Positions 6,149 to 6,385 of a stretch of 6,385 bases of DNA are shown piece by piece. Where the stretch lies: assembly GCA_934176955.1 (NCBI GenBank), contig CAKPOS010000025.1, positions 1-6,385 of the forward strand. The letters are read 5' to 3'. Position 1 is the stretch's first letter. Each line of letters starts with the position of its first letter. Origin of the DNA: an uncultured Bacilli bacterium (GTDB taxonomy: Bacteria; Bacillota_I; Bacilli_A; RF39; UBA660). A program made the position numbers and the translations under genes. Under the pieces are notes generated by a model that saw nothing but the letters and a program-made list of their open reading frames with translations, searched no databases and was not told the origin of the DNA.

Positions 6149-6249
6149 TATCAACATTTTTAAGTAAAAAAATAAAAGATATGGCTAATATTAAAAATAC
6201 TTGTTCATATCTTTTTTTTAACAAAAAATCTGAAGATAGGAGGTTGATA
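6149..6249 (+). promoter_or_regulatory. Leader with a segment complementary to the ribosome site region
   Basis: TATCAAC (6149-6155), at the predicted 5' end of the messenger, is the exact complement of GTTGATA (6243-6249), which overlaps the last base of the AGGAGG site and the spacer before the ATG. CTATC (6148-6152) can alternatively pair with GATAG (6235-6239), just at the start of that site. Either pairing would fold the messenger 5' end onto the ribosome site. Seven base pairs can arise by chance, so this is a suggestion only. Confidence 0.3.
6174..6219 (+). terminator. Terminator-like hairpin in the leader (possible attenuator)
   Basis: AAAAGATATG (6174-6183) and CATATCTTTT (6206-6215) pair perfectly over 10 bp, and the 3' arm runs into eight Ts (6212-6219). 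The loop is long (22 nt) and the stem has only two G-C pairs, so it is weak. It lies between the promoter and the ATG of the membrane protein gene. A 13-codon frame (6181-6222, MANIKNTCSYLFF) crosses the hairpin but has no ribosome site. Confidence 0.4.
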
Positions 6250-6251
6250 AA

Positions 6252-6385
6252 ATGCTAAAAAATGCTATAGCATATATTTTAAGAAAAAGAAATAGAACAA
6301 TTATAGTATTTATTATTTTAACAGTAGTTCTCTCTTGTTTGTATTCATGTTTGAACATATCAAAATCAACAAGTAATTTGGAAAA
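6252..6385 (+). CDS. Start of a membrane protein, possibly an FtsX-type ABC transporter permease (partial)
   Basis: Only the first 44 codons are in the window and the frame is open at the right edge. AGGAGG (6238-6243) lies eight bases before the ATG, so the start is secure. The fragment opens MLKNAIAYILRKRNRT, a basic amphipathic segment, then a hydrophobic helix at about residues 17-35, then a polar Ser/Asn/Lys stretch. This short cytoplasmic basic helix, first membrane helix and large external loop is the typical opening of FtsX/MacB-type permeases of ABC exporters in Bacillota. The evidence is composition and layout only, so another membrane protein is possible. It has its own consensus promoter and a structured leader, and is probably the first gene of an operon continuing to the right. 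Confidence 0.6.
   Translation, partial: MLKNAIAYILRKRNRTIIVFIILTVVLSCLYSCLNISKSTSNLE

Noticed and set aside
6000..6224. 74-codon open frame on the minus strand, hydrophobic in parts
   Set aside because: There is no ribosome site before its ATG, it runs through the consensus promoter and the repeat pair, and its hydrophobicity follows from A/T richness.
1..6385. CRISPR array, toxin-antitoxin pair, restriction or other defence locus
   Set aside because: I saw no regularly spaced repeats and no nuclease, methylase or toxin-like motifs in any of the genes.

Overview
The window is strongly AT-rich DNA that looks like a chromosome segment of a low-GC Bacillota. The genes use AGA for most arginines, have strong AGGAGG-type ribosome sites and sit behind sigma-A-type promoters. 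TGA serves as a stop at the end of the YihY-family gene, so this is not a Mycoplasma-type code. A gut Bacilli or Erysipelotrichia-like lineage would fit, but this is inference and no gene here fixes the taxon.

Left part (1-1140): a leftward gene at 108-1019 encodes a soluble 303-residue protein that I do not recognise. It has its own promoter and terminator. A ribosome site at the extreme left edge hints at another leftward gene outside the window. The leftward promoter and the promoter of tgt stand back to back in a 121-bp spacer.

Centre (1141-5755): tgt (queuosine tRNA modification) is complete with every expected catalytic and zinc residue, and appears to be transcribed alone. A second promoter at 2294-2322 starts a tight run of three genes. 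These are a 156-residue protein with one membrane anchor, a 669-residue membrane sensor with two periplasmic-binding-protein-like domains joined to an intact GGDEF diguanylate cyclase domain, and a six-helix YihY/BrkB-family membrane protein. A tRNA-Arg(CCG) gene follows 28 bp later, and a strong intrinsic terminator at 5801-5835 closes the unit. The likely theme of the run is an envelope sensor making cyclic di-GMP next to membrane proteins, but no c-di-GMP effector is present.

Right part (5836-6385): about 415 bp without an intact gene. It holds a 16-codon ORF with a good ribosome site that looks like a decayed gene, and a pair of direct repeats built like the terminus of an IS21-type insertion sequence. 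After these come a perfect consensus promoter and a leader of about 105 nt with a terminator-like hairpin and a segment complementary to the ribosome site. The leader precedes the first 44 codons of a membrane protein that resembles FtsX-type ABC permeases and runs off the right edge. This accessory-looking stretch next to a tRNA gene is the most variable-looking part of the window. I see no CRISPR array, rRNA or complete mobile element, and no clear evidence of a wholly new multi-gene system. The most worthwhile leads are the sensor-cyclase operon, the orphan 303-residue protein and the structured leader.
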